Of a stretch of DNA of 64,000 nucleotides, positions 44,900-58,103 are shown piece by piece (the stretch's first letter is position 1; each line of letters starts with the position of its first letter). Origin of the DNA: Balaenoptera acutorostrata (taxonomy: Eukaryota > Chordata > Mammalia > Artiodactyla > Balaenopteridae); assembly GCF_949987535.1 (NCBI RefSeq), contig NC_080064.1, positions 42,232,282 through 42,296,281 of the forward strand, in the 5' to 3' direction. The notes under the pieces were generated by a model, which was not told where the DNA came from, did no database searches, and was given only the letters and a program-made list of their open reading frames with translations. The position numbers and the translations under genes are program-made.

Positions 44900-45700
44900 T
44901 TATACTAATATTACTAATTCAAGTTAACATTATAGGAGGTTTACTTAACTCCTTTGACGTCTTAATACTAACTGTATGGATGCATAATTTACATGCAATA
45001 AATTTCACTTGTTTTAGGTATACAATTTTGTAACATCCAACACCTTAAAATATTCCCTCTTGCTCCTCTGCAACTGGTCCCACCTCTTGACCCTTAACCT
45101 CTGGCAACTACTGATCTGCTTTCTGTCACTTTAGTTTTGCCTTTTGTAGAATTTTATATAAATGGTATATGATATATAGTCTTTTTTGTTTGACCTCTTA
45201 GCATAATGTTTTTGAGATTCATCCATACTTTTGCATATTAATATTACATTCATTTTTACTGCTGAATTAGTATGGATATACCACAATTTGTTTATCCACT
45301 CATCAGTTGATAGACCTTTGGATTGTTTTCAGTTTGGGGCTATTATGAATAAAGTGACTATAAACATTCCAGTACAAGTCTCGATGAGGACATGTTTTTA
45401 TTTCTCTTGAATAAATACTTAAGAGTAGGATTTGGGGAAAATATGGTAAGTGTGTGTTTATTAAACACTGCCAAACTGTTTTTCAAAGTAGTTTAGCTAT
45501 TTTGTATTCCCACCAGCAATGTATGAAAGTTTTGATTGTTCCACAAACTTGTCAGCACTTGATATTATCACTTTTTCACTTTAGTCATTCTAGTGGTTGG
45601 ATAGTGGCATCTCATTGTAGTTCTCATTTGCATTTCCCTGGTGATATTGATATTGAGCATCTTTGCATGTAGAGATTCTCTGATTGTATCATTTTTTTAT
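44900..45700 (-). mobile_element. L1MC-type 3' region, antisense
   Basis: The stretch 'catttttactgctgaattag' and 'tttgtttatccactcatcag' is antisense to an old L1 3' UTR and late ORF2. The 72-codon plus frame at 45454 is a shadow. Confidence 0.65.
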
Positions 45701-45829
45701 TGCACTGATAATCTTGGTTGCTAACAGCTATTTGTCTGCATTGATGGAATTGTTTCTATCTTTTCCATCGCTCTCAGTGCTGGCTATAAAATACAATAAT
45801 TCATGGGAAGCAGAAAAGTGGGAAAGTGA

Positions 45830-46110
45830 GGGTTTTGGAGTCTGGCAGCCAAGTGGACCCTGAACCATCACTTTCAGGCTGAGTGATCTTGGGCAAGTCC
45901 ATTAAACTCCCTGAGCTTCAGTCTCTTATTTTCAAAATGGGGATTGTCATCATCAACAACCAGTAATTATTATTATTAGCTACCATTTATCAGCGCCTTC
46001 TATGTGCCAGAGTGTATTATTTACATACTAAGTAAGTGTGCTTATATTATGTAAAGTGCTTAGAACAGTGCCTAGAACATAGTAAGCTCTACATTAGTAT
46101 TATATTTTTT
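45830..46110 (+). repeat. MIR SINE with a nested antisense MIR piece
   Basis: Sense parts: 'gagtgatcttgggcaagtcc' and 'gtaaagtgcttagaacagtg'. Between them, at about 45970-46030, 'attattagctaccatttatc' and 'cagcgccttctatgtgccag' reads antisense. Confidence 0.55.
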
Positions 46111-46166
46111 TAATTTATTTTTATTGCAGTAAAATATGCATAAATGTTACCATTTTAACTATTCTT

Positions 46167-46503
46167 TTCTTTTTATAAATTTATTTATTGGCTGCGTTGG
46201 GTGTTCGTTGTTACACATGGGCTTTCTCTAGTTGCGGTGAGCAGGGCCTACTCTTCGTGGCGGTTACTCTTCGTGGCGGTGCGCGGGCTTCTCATTGCAG
46301 TGGCTTCCCTTGTTGCGGAGCACGGGCTCTAGGCGTGTGGGCTTCAGTAGTTGTGGCTCACAGGCTCTAGAGCGCAGGCTCAGTAGTTGTGGCGCACGGG
46401 CTTAGTTGCTCTGTGGCATGTGGGATCCTCCCAGACCAGGGCTCAAACCCGTGTCCCCTGCATTGGCAAGCAGACTCTTAACCACTGCGCCACCAGGGAA
46501 GCC
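46167..46503 (-). mobile_element. CHR-type SINE, antisense
   Basis: The reverse complement starts 'ggcttccctggtggcgcagt'. The TSD is ccattttaactattctt at 46150-46166 and 46504-46520. Confidence 0.9.
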
Positions 46504-46687
46504 CCATTTTAACTATTCTTAAGTGTACAACTCACTCAGTGGCATTAATTACATTCGCATTGCAAACATCCCCATCATCCATCTCCAGGACTTTTTCATC
46601 ATCCCAAACTGAAATTCTGTACCCATTAAACACTAACTCTCCATTCTCTCTTCCCCTCAGCCCCTGGTAACAACTGTTCTACTTTCT

Positions 46688-47090
46688 TTTGGTTGTTGTT
46701 GTTGTTATTTATTTATTTATTTATTTATTTATTTGGCTGTGTCAGGTCTTAGTTGCAGCACCCAGGACCTTCGTTGAGGCATGGGGGATCTTTTGTTGCA
46801 ACGCGCAGGCTTCTCTCTAGTTGTGGCGTGCAGGTTTTCTCTCTCTAGTTGTGGCCCGCAGGCTCCAGGGCGCATGAGCTCTGTAGTTGTGGCCCTCGGG
46901 TTCCAGAGCGCGTGGGCTCTGTAGTTTGCAGCACGCAGGCTCTCTTGTTTAGGCACATGGGCTCAGTAGTTGTGGCCTGCGGGCTTAGTTGCCCCGTGGC
47001 ACGTGGGATCTTAGTTCCCTGACAGGGATTGAACCCATGTCCCCTGCGTTGGAAGTTGGATTCTTTACCACTGGACCACCAGGGAAGTCC
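46688..47090 (-). mobile_element. CHR-type SINE, antisense, with long tail
   Basis: The reverse complement starts 'gggacttccctggtggtcca'. The tail on the plus strand is (GTT)n then (TTTA)n (46689-46731). The TSD is ctgttctactttct at 46674-46687 and 47091-47104. Confidence 0.9.
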
Positions 47091-47409
47091 CTGTTCTACT
47101 TTCTGTTTCTATAAATTTGGCTATTCTAGGTACTTTATGTAAGTGGAATCATACAATATTCGTCCTTTCGTGACTGGCTTACTTCACTAAGTACAGTGTC
47201 TTCAGGCTTCATCCATGTTGTAGCATGTATCAGAATTTCATTCTTAAGTCTGCTTTCCTTATTTTCTGTCTGGTTTTTCCATCCATTATTGAAAGGGAGA
47301 TATTGTAGTCTCCAACTATTATTGTAGAACAGTTTCTCCCTTTGATTCTGTCAATTTTTCCTTCAGACATTTTGAGGATCTGTTATTAGGTGCATAAATT
47401 TATTATTAT

Positions 47410-47510
47410 TATTATGTCCTCACAGCAAACTCTGAGGTAAGACCACCATCATCCCCATTTTGCAGATGAGGTAAGAATTTATCTTGACTGAGGTCAACAC
47501 ATATCATAAT
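47410..47510 (-). repeat. MIR SINE fragment
   Basis: The stretch 'catccccattttgcagatga' is the antisense MIR core. Confidence 0.5.
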
Positions 47511-47519
47511 GATCCTCTT

Positions 47520-48717
47520 TAAAAATGCATTTATCACCATTGGAGGTAGCTATTATACACACTCCTAATTCTGAATTTTGGCAATTAATGGGAAAATATA
47601 AATCATTTAGCCTGCCTTTTCGACTCAAACTGCCTGTCAAATTGCATATAACCAAATATCTTGGCTGATGAGGAACGGTCTTTCCTTACAAAAGAATTTC
47701 AACTAGAAAATGTTGATGGAATGATGGAATTAGAAAAACACTTTTTTGCAAGCCCTCATGGAATAATGTTCTAGGTAATGATGAGCAATGGATGCAAAAC
47801 ACATTCGATCAAAGTTTGGTGGATGTATTCATTCTCTATTGCTACTGTAACTACACACTTAGTGGCTTAAAGCAACATAAATGTATTATTTTACAGTTCT
47901 GGAGGTCAGGAGTCTGAAATGAGTCTCAATGGGCTAAAAATCAGGATGTCATGAGGGCTGTGCTCCTTATGAGGCCCTAGGGGAGGATCTGATTCCTGGA
48001 CTATTCTAGGTGCTAGAGGCCGCCTGCATTCCTTGACTAGCTGCCTTTCTCCTTCTTCAAAGCCATCAGTGTAGCATCTTCAAATCTCTTTCGGACTTTG
48101 ACCCCTCCCCCCATGCCTCCCTCTTTAAAGGACCCTTGTGCTTACACTGGGCTCACCTGGATAATCTAAAATAATCTCTTTATCTTAACGTCAGTTGATT
48201 ATCACCCTTAATTCCACCTTCAATCTTTATTCTCTCTTTCTAGGTAACATAACATATTCACAAATTCTGGAGCTTAGGACATGGACTTCTTCGGGGTGGG
48301 GGGGGGGGAAGGTGTTATTTTGCTTACCACAATAACGAACTAGATGATTGCAAGGTATCAGATTATCCATTACAGCTTACTTAGAGATTATAAAGGGGGA
48401 AAATGCACCTTATCAATCAAGGAGTCAGATTGTCCCCAACTAAACCCATTGATCAATTTTAGCATCACTATTGGTGTGACAACAGACGGACGTGGTATGC
48501 ATTCTGATGTTGTGTAGTATGAAATAAAAAGCATCACCTATGAAATATTCTTAACAAGGATGTTTTAAATGACTTTAAACGACCTTTTATAACTAACTTC
48601 TAGTTTACCAGAAATACAGGGAATGAAGAAAAGAATTAAATGACACCATGAAGAAACAGGAAAATTGCCTCAGTTTCTTTAGTAAATCACTGACATTAAA
48701 AAAAAAAAAAAAAAAAG
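47520..48717 (+). mobile_element. L1 3' end, sense, split by an LTR
   Basis: The left part (47520-47821) and right part (48341-48717) belong to one old L1 3' UTR ending in an A run of about 19 at 48698-48716. The LTR at 47822-48340 separates them. Confidence 0.5.
47822..48340 (-). mobile_element. MLT1-type LTR, antisense, nested
   Basis: The stretch 'gtaactacacacttagtggc', 'cagttctggaggtcaggagt' and the end 'gcttaccaca' follow the antisense MLT1 pattern. A run of about 11 G's (48297-48308) lies near its end. The internally deleted copy at 28549-28662 has the same ends. Confidence 0.6.
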
Positions 48718-48719
48718 CC

Positions 48720-49420
48720 CAATGGCTGTTCTAGATTAAATAGTAATGGTTCCCCCAGAAGAAGACTCTGATATACGGATTTGAGTGTATTTGGGAGGTA
48801 CTAGAGTACCAGTAGGGAAGCAAGGAAGAGATGCAGGGAAGGAAATGTGCTAATGCAGGGTTTACTGTTAAGCCAGCTACAACAGTGGACAGCTGGATCT
48901 CAATCTCATGAGGAAACTCTTTGAAATGGCACAAAACATTAAACTCAGAATTACCCCCACCCAAAAAGCAAGGGAGCTGGAACAGTTATATACCAACTGG
49001 CAAAAGTCATTTGTAGAGGACTGATCCCTGGGAGTGTTAATTCCTTGGCATGTGGCAAGCAGGTAAAGCAACCTTGTACAGTGGTATATATATTTATATA
49101 TATTTGATACTTGCAATGGATCATGTTTAACCCCTTTCACTATATGAAAAAATTATTTTCAATAATTAGTATGAAATAAAATGAAAAATAATCAGATAGA
49201 AAAGAAATATAGTGAAAAGTTTCTTTTGTTGAACTTTGTATGTATAATCATGCCATTAAAATTTAAAATAATAAAAAATAAAACAAGTATTATAATACTA
49301 AAAAGCAAAAAGGAAAGATAAATGCTTTCTAAATACATCAATGTGGTTTTTAAAAAGGGGGGGGGAACATACCCCCTGTTGATCTATTGCAATAATGAAT
49401 AATAACAATAAAATTTATTT
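48720..49420. other. No gene recognised; AT-rich
   Basis: The left part (48735-49140) may be an old antisense LTR. The right part is AT-rich with a G9 run near 49360. Two overlapping minus frames of 77 and 87 codons have no recognisable domain. Confidence 0.25.
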
Positions 49421-50340
49421 TCAAGCTTTAACTTTTACAAATTTGCAAGTGCCTTCATCAAAATTATATTCTTCACGTATGCATGTTAAATAGACAGTAT
49501 AACCTATCAGTCTGTCTTTACTCCTTTCTATCAGTTTTAATTTTGAAAAATCTCTTTTACATGAAGCAACCCATAAATACTTTGATGGAGAGTCTTAAAA
49601 ACCCATTTCCAACAAATTCCAGAAACCATAATGCTGCATATTACTTTGTTTTTGGAGGATGCATGCTAGTGGATTTCAGTTTGTCTCCAGAGTCAAAAAT
49701 TTCCACTAGAGTATCTTCACCATTCTCCCGTGCCTGGTAAAAATCTCCATTTTTATTCGGCAAAATAAGATGAAATGGCTGAATGATAGCAGACATTGAC
49801 ATTATTTGAGTCATTGCTTTAGAATGAGTGTCCAGTTCTTGGTAGAAATGATCAAAGTATTCAAACATTGTCTTTTTACTTCTTCTGGCATCTTTTGTCA
49901 TTTCGCCTGGAATTCTTCTTCAAAATTTGATTCTTTTTTTCTTGTAAATGTTCATTCCTTTCATTTTCTGTTATATACCCAATGACCTTCTCTACAATTT
50001 TTATGTGCCAATCTTCAAGCATGAATTTTACTATACATTGTTCAAGGTTGATTCTGGCCCTCTGCAAACATTTGTGTCTTACTAACCTCATCTAAAATTT
50101 CACACCAAATAATAAAATATAATTCAGAAAACAAACCATGTGGGGCAAAGAACAAATTATGAGTTGATCCTCTTATGTCTATGCTTTCTTTTAGATTGCA
50201 CAGTATTTCAAAAGCTAACATTAACTTTCAAACTTTGTTCTTATTGTGCACACAGCTTCATTTGCCTAGAATAGTCATTTCACTAATATACCTACATTCA
50301 GCAGCATTTTTAGTAGACAAGGTGATATTGAAAAGAAAGG
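49421..50340 (-). pseudogene. Broken hAT-superfamily transposase (C-terminal part)
   Basis: Read on the minus strand, a reading ends at a TGA (49421-49423). Just before it is CKRDFSKLKLIERSKDRLIG, a decayed form of the hAT C-terminal dimerisation motif (ERxFSxLKxIK...RL), with FDEGTCKFV following. Upstream frames (49641-49901 and 49876-50091) carry ARINLEQCIVKF and RRSKKTMFEYFDHFYQEL, like the region before the dimerisation domain in Zaphod/ZMYM-type hAT transposases. At least one frameshift near 49880-49900 and stops between 49480 and 49640 break it. The catalytic DDE residues were not located. The reading may extend to about 50340. An old domesticated gene copy is an alternative. Confidence 0.5.
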
Positions 50341-50870
50341 ATAATTTTTTTCCCAAAGTTTAAAAAAAATCACATTAAAAAGGACTTCCAAAAGTGTGAA
50401 CTCCATAAAAGTTCGGAGAATATTGTAAAAGGCACAAATAAGGATTTGGAATTAATATCTTTGATTTTTACCTAAACTACAGCATGCTTACCAAACCAAA
50501 ATATTGCACCTCAAATTTTACTTTGTTTTACTGTTTTAAATTTCAAACACAAACAAAAATCTCCAAGAGGTCACATACAGTGACAAAATTAACTCAAGTT
50601 ATCATTCTTCATCTTTACAGTCACTATGCTATCATCATTTATTTCAAATCTGCTGTTTAAACACAGGAATATGTAGTTCCACAGAGGTTGGAGTAATGGA
50701 CGGCATCCTAAGCAAGCTCCAATGATTCCAAACCTTTACTAATTTATTTTTGAAACAAATGCAAGTAGCTGAGTCTGCATACGTTGGGGACTGACTGTAT
50801 ACCTTGGATTGTCCTGAATTAACTTCCATGTGCTTGTTAACATGTAAGTAATTAAAAGGTGATCATTTGG
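50341..50870. other. No gene recognised; AT-rich
   Basis: Possibly more of the hAT element's non-coding sequence. No terminal inverted repeat was recognised. Confidence 0.25.
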
Positions 50871-52330
50871 CTCTGGTTCCAGTTAAGATGGAGTAAGCAC
50901 ATTCCACCCTATCTCTGCCATTGTATGCAACCAAAATACTCCAGAAAGAACACATGGAGCAGTTATCTGAGGACTCCTCTGAGAAGTAAAGAATAGCAGG
51001 AGGGTTGAGGAAGGAAACCAGAACTTGAAGAACCACTAATCCAGTGGTGAGTCTTCTTGTTTTACTCCTCTAGTATCTCCCAGCCTGGACTCAAAGCTAG
51101 CCTGAAACCCAGAACTAATATCATATTTAGAGGTGAAAGACTAAATCTTTCCCCCCTAAGATTAAGACATGGCAAGGATCTCTACTCTCATAACTCCCAA
51201 TCAGCATTGTAGTGGAAGTAAAACTATCCCATGATTATTTATGTAGAAAATGCCAAGGAATATACAAAAAAAGCTCCTATAACTAGTAAGTGAATTTAGC
51301 AAAGTTATAAGATACAATGTCTGCTTATAAATATCAAATGTTATATCTATATAATAGTACTGAACAATTGGAAACCAAATGTTTAAAAGAGCACTTTCAA
51401 TGGTTCCCCCCAAAATGAAATAGTTAGGTATAAATCTAACACAAGAAGTTCAGAATCTGCATGCTGAAAACTATGAAATGCTGATGAAAGAAATGAAAGA
51501 AGATCTACATGGAAGGAGAGCCGTATCATGTTCATGGGTTGGAATACGCAATAGAGTTAAAATTCAGTTCTTCCTTGAAACTGAAATTGAACTATAGATT
51601 CAACACAATTCTAATCAAAATGCCAGCAGGAAATTTTGCAGATACAGACAAACATATTTTAAAGTTTATAAGGAGAGCTAAAAGGAACTGGAATAATCAA
51701 AGCAATTTTGGAAAAAAAAAGAATAAAGTTGGAGGATTTGTGGAACCCAATTTTAATACTTACTATAAAGCTACAGTGATGAAGACAGTGTGGTATTAAC
51801 AAAGGGATAGATACATAAATCAGTGGAACAAAATAGAACCCAGAAATAGACACACACAGACATGGCCAATTATTCCTTCAACACAGGTGCAAAGACAATT
51901 CGATAGAGAAAGGATAGTCTGTTTAACAAATAATGTTAGAACATTTGGTCATTCTTTTGGTATGCAAAAGAATGAATTTCAACCTAAACTTCATGCCTTA
52001 TACAAAAATTAACTCAAAATGGAACATAGGTGAAAACTAAAATGTAAAGCTATTAAAATATTAAAAGAAAAGACAGGAGAAAATCCTTATGACTTTGAGT
52101 TAAGCAAACAGTTTGTAGATATGATATTAAAAACATAATTCTTTAAAAATTGATAAATTGAACTTAATGAAAATTTAAAACTTTTGCTCTGTGGAAGGTA
52201 TTGTTAAGAGAATGAAAAGATAAGCTATAGACTGAAAGAAAATGTTTGCAAATTACATATCCAACAAAGGACTTGTATCCAGAATATATAAAAACAAGTG
52301 CTCAATATTCAATAATAAAAAGAATAAACC
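50871..52330 (+). mobile_element. L1 fragment, sense (5'-like start joined to ORF2)
   Basis: It starts with 'ctggttccagttaagatgga', which resembles an L1/HAL1 5' beginning. From about 51130 it jumps to RT-region and late ORF2 sequence. The frame 51509-51799 reads LNYRFNTILIKMPA and FNTYYKATVMKTVWY, both conserved ORF2 stretches. It ends near 'atataaaaacaagtgctcaa'. Many stops. Confidence 0.65.
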
Positions 52331-54852
52331 AAACCCAAGGAAAATAGAGGAAGGAAATAATAAAGATTAGAGTGGAAATTAATGAAATAGAGCATAGAAA
52401 AACAATATGCAGAATAAAAAATAAGTTTTTTTTCTTTAAAGATTAACAGAATTGACAAGCCTTTAGCTAGACTGACCAGGAAAAAAGACTAAAGACTGAA
52501 GAAAAAAGACTCAAATTACTAAAATCAGAAATGAAAGAGGGGGATACCACTACTGGCCTTAAAGAAATGTTTTAAAGGATTATAAGGGAATATTGTAAAC
52601 AACTATGTACCAACAAATTAGATAACTTCAATGAAATGGACAAATTCCTAGAATGATGTAAACTACTGAAATTGACACAAAAAGTATCAGAAAATTTGAA
52701 CAGATTTCGAATAGATCAATTACAACTTAAGAGATCAAATTAGTAATCAAAAAACTGCCCACAGAAAAAAATCCAGGCCCATATTGTTTCACTAGTGAAT
52801 TCTACCAAACATTTAAGGAAGAATAAATACCAGTTCTTCACAAACTCTTCCCCAAAATAGAAGAGGTGATAATATTTTCCAACTTATTCTATGAAACTGG
52901 TATTACCTTGATATCAAAATCAGACAAAGACATCACAAGAAAACTACAGACCAATATTCCTTATGAATATAGATGCAAAATTTCTCAACAAAATGGACTA
53001 AATCCATCAACGTACAAAAAGGATTATACACCAAAACCAAGTGGGATTTACCCCAGGAATATAAGGTTGGTTTAAAATCCAAAAATTGATTAATATAATA
53101 CATCATATCACAGAATAAATGATAAAACCATATGATTATCTCGATGCATAAAAAACATTTGACAAAATTCAACACCCCTTCATGATAAAAACACCCAACA
53201 AGCTAGGAATAGAAGGGAACTTTCTCAACCTAATTAAGGCATCTACCAAAAATGCACAGCTAACATCATACCTAATGGTGAAAGACAGAATGATGCCACC
53301 CTAAGATCAGGAACAAAATAAGGATGTCCAGTCTTGTGGCTCTAACCAACATTTTATTGGAGATTCTAACCAGGGAAACCTTGTATAGAATACCTTAAGG
53401 AACCAACTACAAAAACTATTAGAACTAAAAACTGAGTCAACAAGGGTGCAGGATACAAGATTAATATACAAAAATCGTATTTCTATACACTTGTAATGAA
53501 CAATCCAAAAATAAAATTAAGACAGCAATTCCATTTACAATAACATCAAAAAGAATAAAATACTTAGGAATACATTTAACAAAATAAGTACAAAACTTAT
53601 TCCTTAGAAACTACAAAACATTGTTGCAAGAAATTTTAAAAGACCCAAATAAACAGGACATCCCATGTTCGTCAATCAGAAGACTTAATATTTTTATGAT
53701 GAGAATGTTCAAATTTATCCACAGATTCAATACAACCCACATCAATTTTCTGACTTCTTTGTAGAAATTGACAAGTTAATCCTAAAATTTATATGGAAAT
53801 TCAAGGGACACAAAATAGCCAAAACAATCTAGAAAAAGACAAACAAAACTGAAGGACTCACACTTTGCCATTTCAAACCTTAGTACGAAACCACAGTAAT
53901 CAAGACAGCGTGGTACTGGCATAAAGATAGACATATATCAACAGAATAGAACTGAGAGTCTAAAGTAAGTCCTCACATTTATGGTTAATTGAGTTTTGAC
54001 AAGGGTGCCAAGATAATTCAATGCGGGAAAGAACATTCTTTTCAACAAATGGTTCTGGGACAGTTAGATATCCACATGCAAAGGAAAGAATTAGGACCAT
54101 TACCTTACACATATACAAAAATTAACTCAAAATGGATCAAAGACTCAATTTAAGACTTAAAACTATAAAACTTTATTTTGAAGAAAATAAAGGTGTAAAT
54201 CTTCGTGATCTTCGTTTAGGCAGTATTTCTTAAATATAAAACCCAAAACACAAACAACAAGGAAAAAACAGATGAATTTTTCCTTATCAAAATTAAAAAC
54301 TTGTGCTGCAAAAGACACCACCAAGAGTGGTTAAGAATCCGCCTGCCAATGCAGGGGACACGGGTTTGAGCCCTGGTCCGGGAAGATCCCACATGCCGCG
54401 GAGCAACTAAGCCTGTTCGCCACAACTACTGAGCCTGTGCTCTAGAGCCCGTGAGCCACAACTACTGAGCCTGAGTGCTGCAACTACTGAAGCCGCAAGC
54501 CTAGAGTCCGTGCTCCACAACAAGAGAAGCCACTGCAATGAGAAGCCCGTGCACCGCAATGAAGAGTAGCCCCAGCTCGCCGCAACCAGAGAAAGCCTGC
54601 GAAAAGCAACGAAGACCAAGTGCAGCCCAAAATAAATTAATTAATTAATTAATTTTTAAAATTTTTTTTTAATTTTTAAAAATTAAAAAAAAAAAAAGAC
54701 ACCACCAAGAAAGTGCAAAGATAACCCTAGAATGGGAGAAAATACTTGTAAATCATCTAGCTGATAAGGGGCTCTATCTGGGATATATAAAGAATTTGTA
54801 CAACTCAATAGCAAAAAGACAAATAACCCAATCTTAAAATGGGCAAAGGACT
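52331..54852 (+). mobile_element. L1 ORF2, sense, host of the retrocopy (left part)
   Basis: Sense ORF2 sequence runs from the 5' half ('agctagactgaccaggaaaa') through RT ('ccccaggaatataaggttgg') to the late part ('gaaaatacttgtaaatcatc'). It is interrupted by a CHR SINE at 54327-54693 and cut at 54852 by the POM121-type retrocopy. It resumes at 59481. Confidence 0.8.
54327..54693 (+). mobile_element. CHR-type SINE, slightly 5'-truncated
   Basis: It begins 'gtggttaagaatccgcctgc', lacking about the first 18 bases of the family. The B box is 'gggtttgagccc'. The body has 'caactactgagcctg' units. The tail is long and A/T-rich (54633-54693). The TSD is aaaagacaccaccaaga at 54310-54326 and 54694-54710. 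Confidence 0.9.
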
Positions 54853-57800
54853 CAGCTTTGATCAGGCTCTGGCCTCTGGGCCCCACGGAGGGGAAGGGCT
54901 GGCCAATACATACTTAGGCGCTGAGGGCCCTGCAGAGCCGGTGCCTAGGCAGGGTGAGCTCTGGAGGAGAAGGCTTCCACAGTCCCCAACGGTCTCCGCA
55001 TGGTGGCCCATCCGGCGCCAAACACCTGCCACCCACAACAAGAAGTCCCAGCCGCGAGAAAGTCCAGAAGGGGTCGGGCTCTGGGGCCCCGCCCTTTGCC
55101 CTCGGGCCTGGTTTCCTCATGGCTGGGCTTGCATGCACCCCCTACCCCACCCTACCCCCCACCCCGCCCGCCCTTTCACAAGCGCCAGCCTGAGCTGTCC
55201 AGCGTCCAGTGCGTGCTAGACCTCTAGAGGAGTTAGAAGCTAGGGAGAAGCTCTCCCAGTTTCACACTCTATTCTGGGATCGCTTGACGCACAACCGGTT
55301 CTACACGGGCAATTTACTTTGTAAATTTCGTACCTGGCTCCGCTGCTGCCGGCCCCGCAGTGGGGCCCCGGTGGGCTGTCACCCGCTGGTTTTTCCCTCC
55401 CGGGAGGCTGCCACATCTGACGGGGACCACCCCGCTGCTCCAGCGCCTGCCTTCTGCCCTGGTCGCAGGCTGTCCCACCGGGACTGAGTGCCTTTATCGC
55501 CTGGCTTTTACATCGCGCCAAAAATGCAGTATCCCATGCAGCAGGCCAGGTACTCCCGGCGGGGGATGCTTCCCTTGGTGAACTGGAGGGACTCGCCAAA
55601 GAAGCCCGTGCTGTCTACTCGTAATTCCGTGATGTTCGGCCACTCGAGAACCATCAAGAGTCCTCCACCAGGGCGCAAATTTACCCTCCTGCGTTCACCA
55701 CCTGAGCAGGTAGTCAAGGTTAGGACCATCCAGTCACCTCCCACTTCCTTGCCCAAAGGAGAGTGAGGTGAAGGTCCAAGAAGAGCCCCGAAGAGGCATG
55801 GCATAGAAGGAGGATCACACAGAGACGGAAGAAGAGGACGATCGGAAGAGGGGCCACCGTAGCAATGGGGATATACCATTGACATCTAGGCCACAGGAGA
55901 CCAGTGGAGTCCTCACTTCCCTCAAGTGCAATCCTGAGCCTCTGGACCTCCTTCCCGAGCACCCAGAAGACAACTTGAGTGAGAACGCCCAGAAGTCTCC
56001 AATGAGCTCCTCCTCAGAAAGCCATGTCATCCGCTCAGATGGAGATGCTGGAGATGTCCTGCCTCCTTGGAAGCCTGAGTCCCATGCCACGGTGTTCTCT
56101 GCCCCAACTGCATGCTGCTCCCTGCTGCTGGAGAGGCCAAGTGCTGGGTGAAGACCACCGGCCCAGCTCATCAGGCTCACTGACGTCTGGGAAGGAGCTG
56201 CAGCGTGAAAAATGTTCAGACATCCCATCAGGAAGCTCCCTTTCCCTGGTATCTACCAGCAGTAGGCCCTGCAAGCGGAAGATTCCCCTGCCGCTTTTTC
56301 TGCCGCTGCCAGGGCTGAGGTCACCCCCGCCACTGACATGTGATCGAGGTGAGCTGCCCCTCCTCCTAAGCTTCCGTGCTTAGCTCTTGTCAAAAATCCA
56401 GGCACCTTGGAAAAGAACACTGAGCGTCAGTGGAACAAGATCCTGAATAATATAAGGAAGGTCAAGGAAGACTGCAGTGCCCCTCAGCCTGCCCCTTCTC
56501 TCTCCCCACCTGCCTCAGAGGCTGCAGACTCCCTGCCCCCGGCCACTCACCCTTAGGAGGTCCCTGCTACTACCACCGACTTGGCCGACCTATATCCCAG
56601 GTCCCCCAACCTGTCTGTCCCTCCACCTTCCCCGACACCTAATATTGATCAGGAAACAAGATACACAGTCCCTGAGTCCCCTCCTCTTGCTGTTCCCGCT
56701 GATTCTCTCCCTCCCTCAGCTTCCCATCCCATTTTGGGAATTCCACTTAAGAAGGATGAAGGCCCTTTTCATTCAGTCGTAGCCACAACACCTCTTATTT
56801 CTGACCTCCCCACACCTCCTAGCGTCCCAGCTTTCTCTTTCCAGCCACCGTCCCATGGAAAGGAACCCCCAACACCCATCTGTGTAGATTCTACCCCTCC
56901 TTTACACTTACCTACCCCTCTTCCAGTCCCTACCATCGATCCCCCTATTTTAACTGGGCAGCCCATGACTTCTATGGCAATCCCTTCCACCAGATGGTCA
57001 TGGTATCTGGAAGTTTGACCTTCCAGCCTAGTGTCTACACGGACACTACTGCCCCTTCCCAAGCTGTCATTGTTAGGTCTCCCTCAGGTTTCAGGGTGGA
57101 GCAGAGGCACCCTGCAGGGTTACCAGTGTCCATCACCCCACCTGTGCCGATGGTCCCCTGCGCCACCCCAATTTTTAACCATCCCTTTGGCCTCAAAACC
57201 AACCCTCAGCCCATATTTGGGACCTCTGATGGGCAGCAGAGAGCCTCTCTCCCTGGTGCCCCTGTTTTCCCCAGCCCCCCATTTATGGCTTCAGCTGTCA
57301 TCGGTGCTTCAGTAGGCAGCACCTCTGACACCAAAGCTATGGACACCACACCTCCTTCTTAGGCTGTCATTTTCCAGTCTGCCCCTGTCTCCAGGTAGAA
57401 CCACTACCCATTTCACACGGCTGTTCCTATTTCTGGGAACACACCACCCAGTGGTAGCAATGCCTCGAGAGCCCATACCTCAACTCATTTACCTGCAACG
57501 CTGGCCAACAGATAGACCAACACTTCAAGCTTCTCTTGGACCCAGGTCTCCCGTCTCAGGCCACATTTGGGGCTAACAATGGGCAGAGGCCTAACGATTA
57601 TTTTCTGTTGGGAAACCCAGCAGCTTCAGCACAAGATAAAGTCCTAGTCGCTCCTGCAGCCTAGCCACCGCGAGTCAGCGTCATGCAGTCAGCTTTGCCA
57701 GCTTCCCTATTCGCCACCACCAGCAACACACAGCCGGCCTTTGGCGACAACCCAGGCATTCTCCCCAGGGCTGTATCCATTGCTACTGGCTTTGGAGTTG

Positions 57801-58103
57801 CCACCAGGATGCCCAGTACTGGGGACAGTAGCTGGCTCTTTGCCGATACCACACCGGGCCCACTGTTCATGGGACCTGCAGGCCCTACGGCCAGTGGGAG
57901 CCTTGGAGTCGGTGTGTCAGCCCCAGGCCTCACTCATTCAGAGGCATCCAGACCACTTAACTTCGGGGCAGGACTAAGTGGGGCACCCAGCACCGCTTCT
58001 GTTCCTACTTTGGGCCAGACAACCTGCCATCTACCTGACCACGGCAAGGCTGCTGCACTAGGAGGGGCAGGCACCATCCCAGCATTTGGGAACATACCTG
58101 ATT

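Larger units (their letters stand above)
46111..47400 (-). mobile_element. L1MA/L1MB 3' region, antisense, split by two SINEs
   Basis: It reads 'ctgtacccattaaacactaa' and 'gtaagtggaatcatacaata', the same region as 3262-3600. Two CHR SINEs interrupt it, each with its own TSD. From about 47245 the phrase 'ctccaactattattgtagaa' is another antisense L1 part (ORF2 5' half), probably a separate fragment. Confidence 0.7.
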
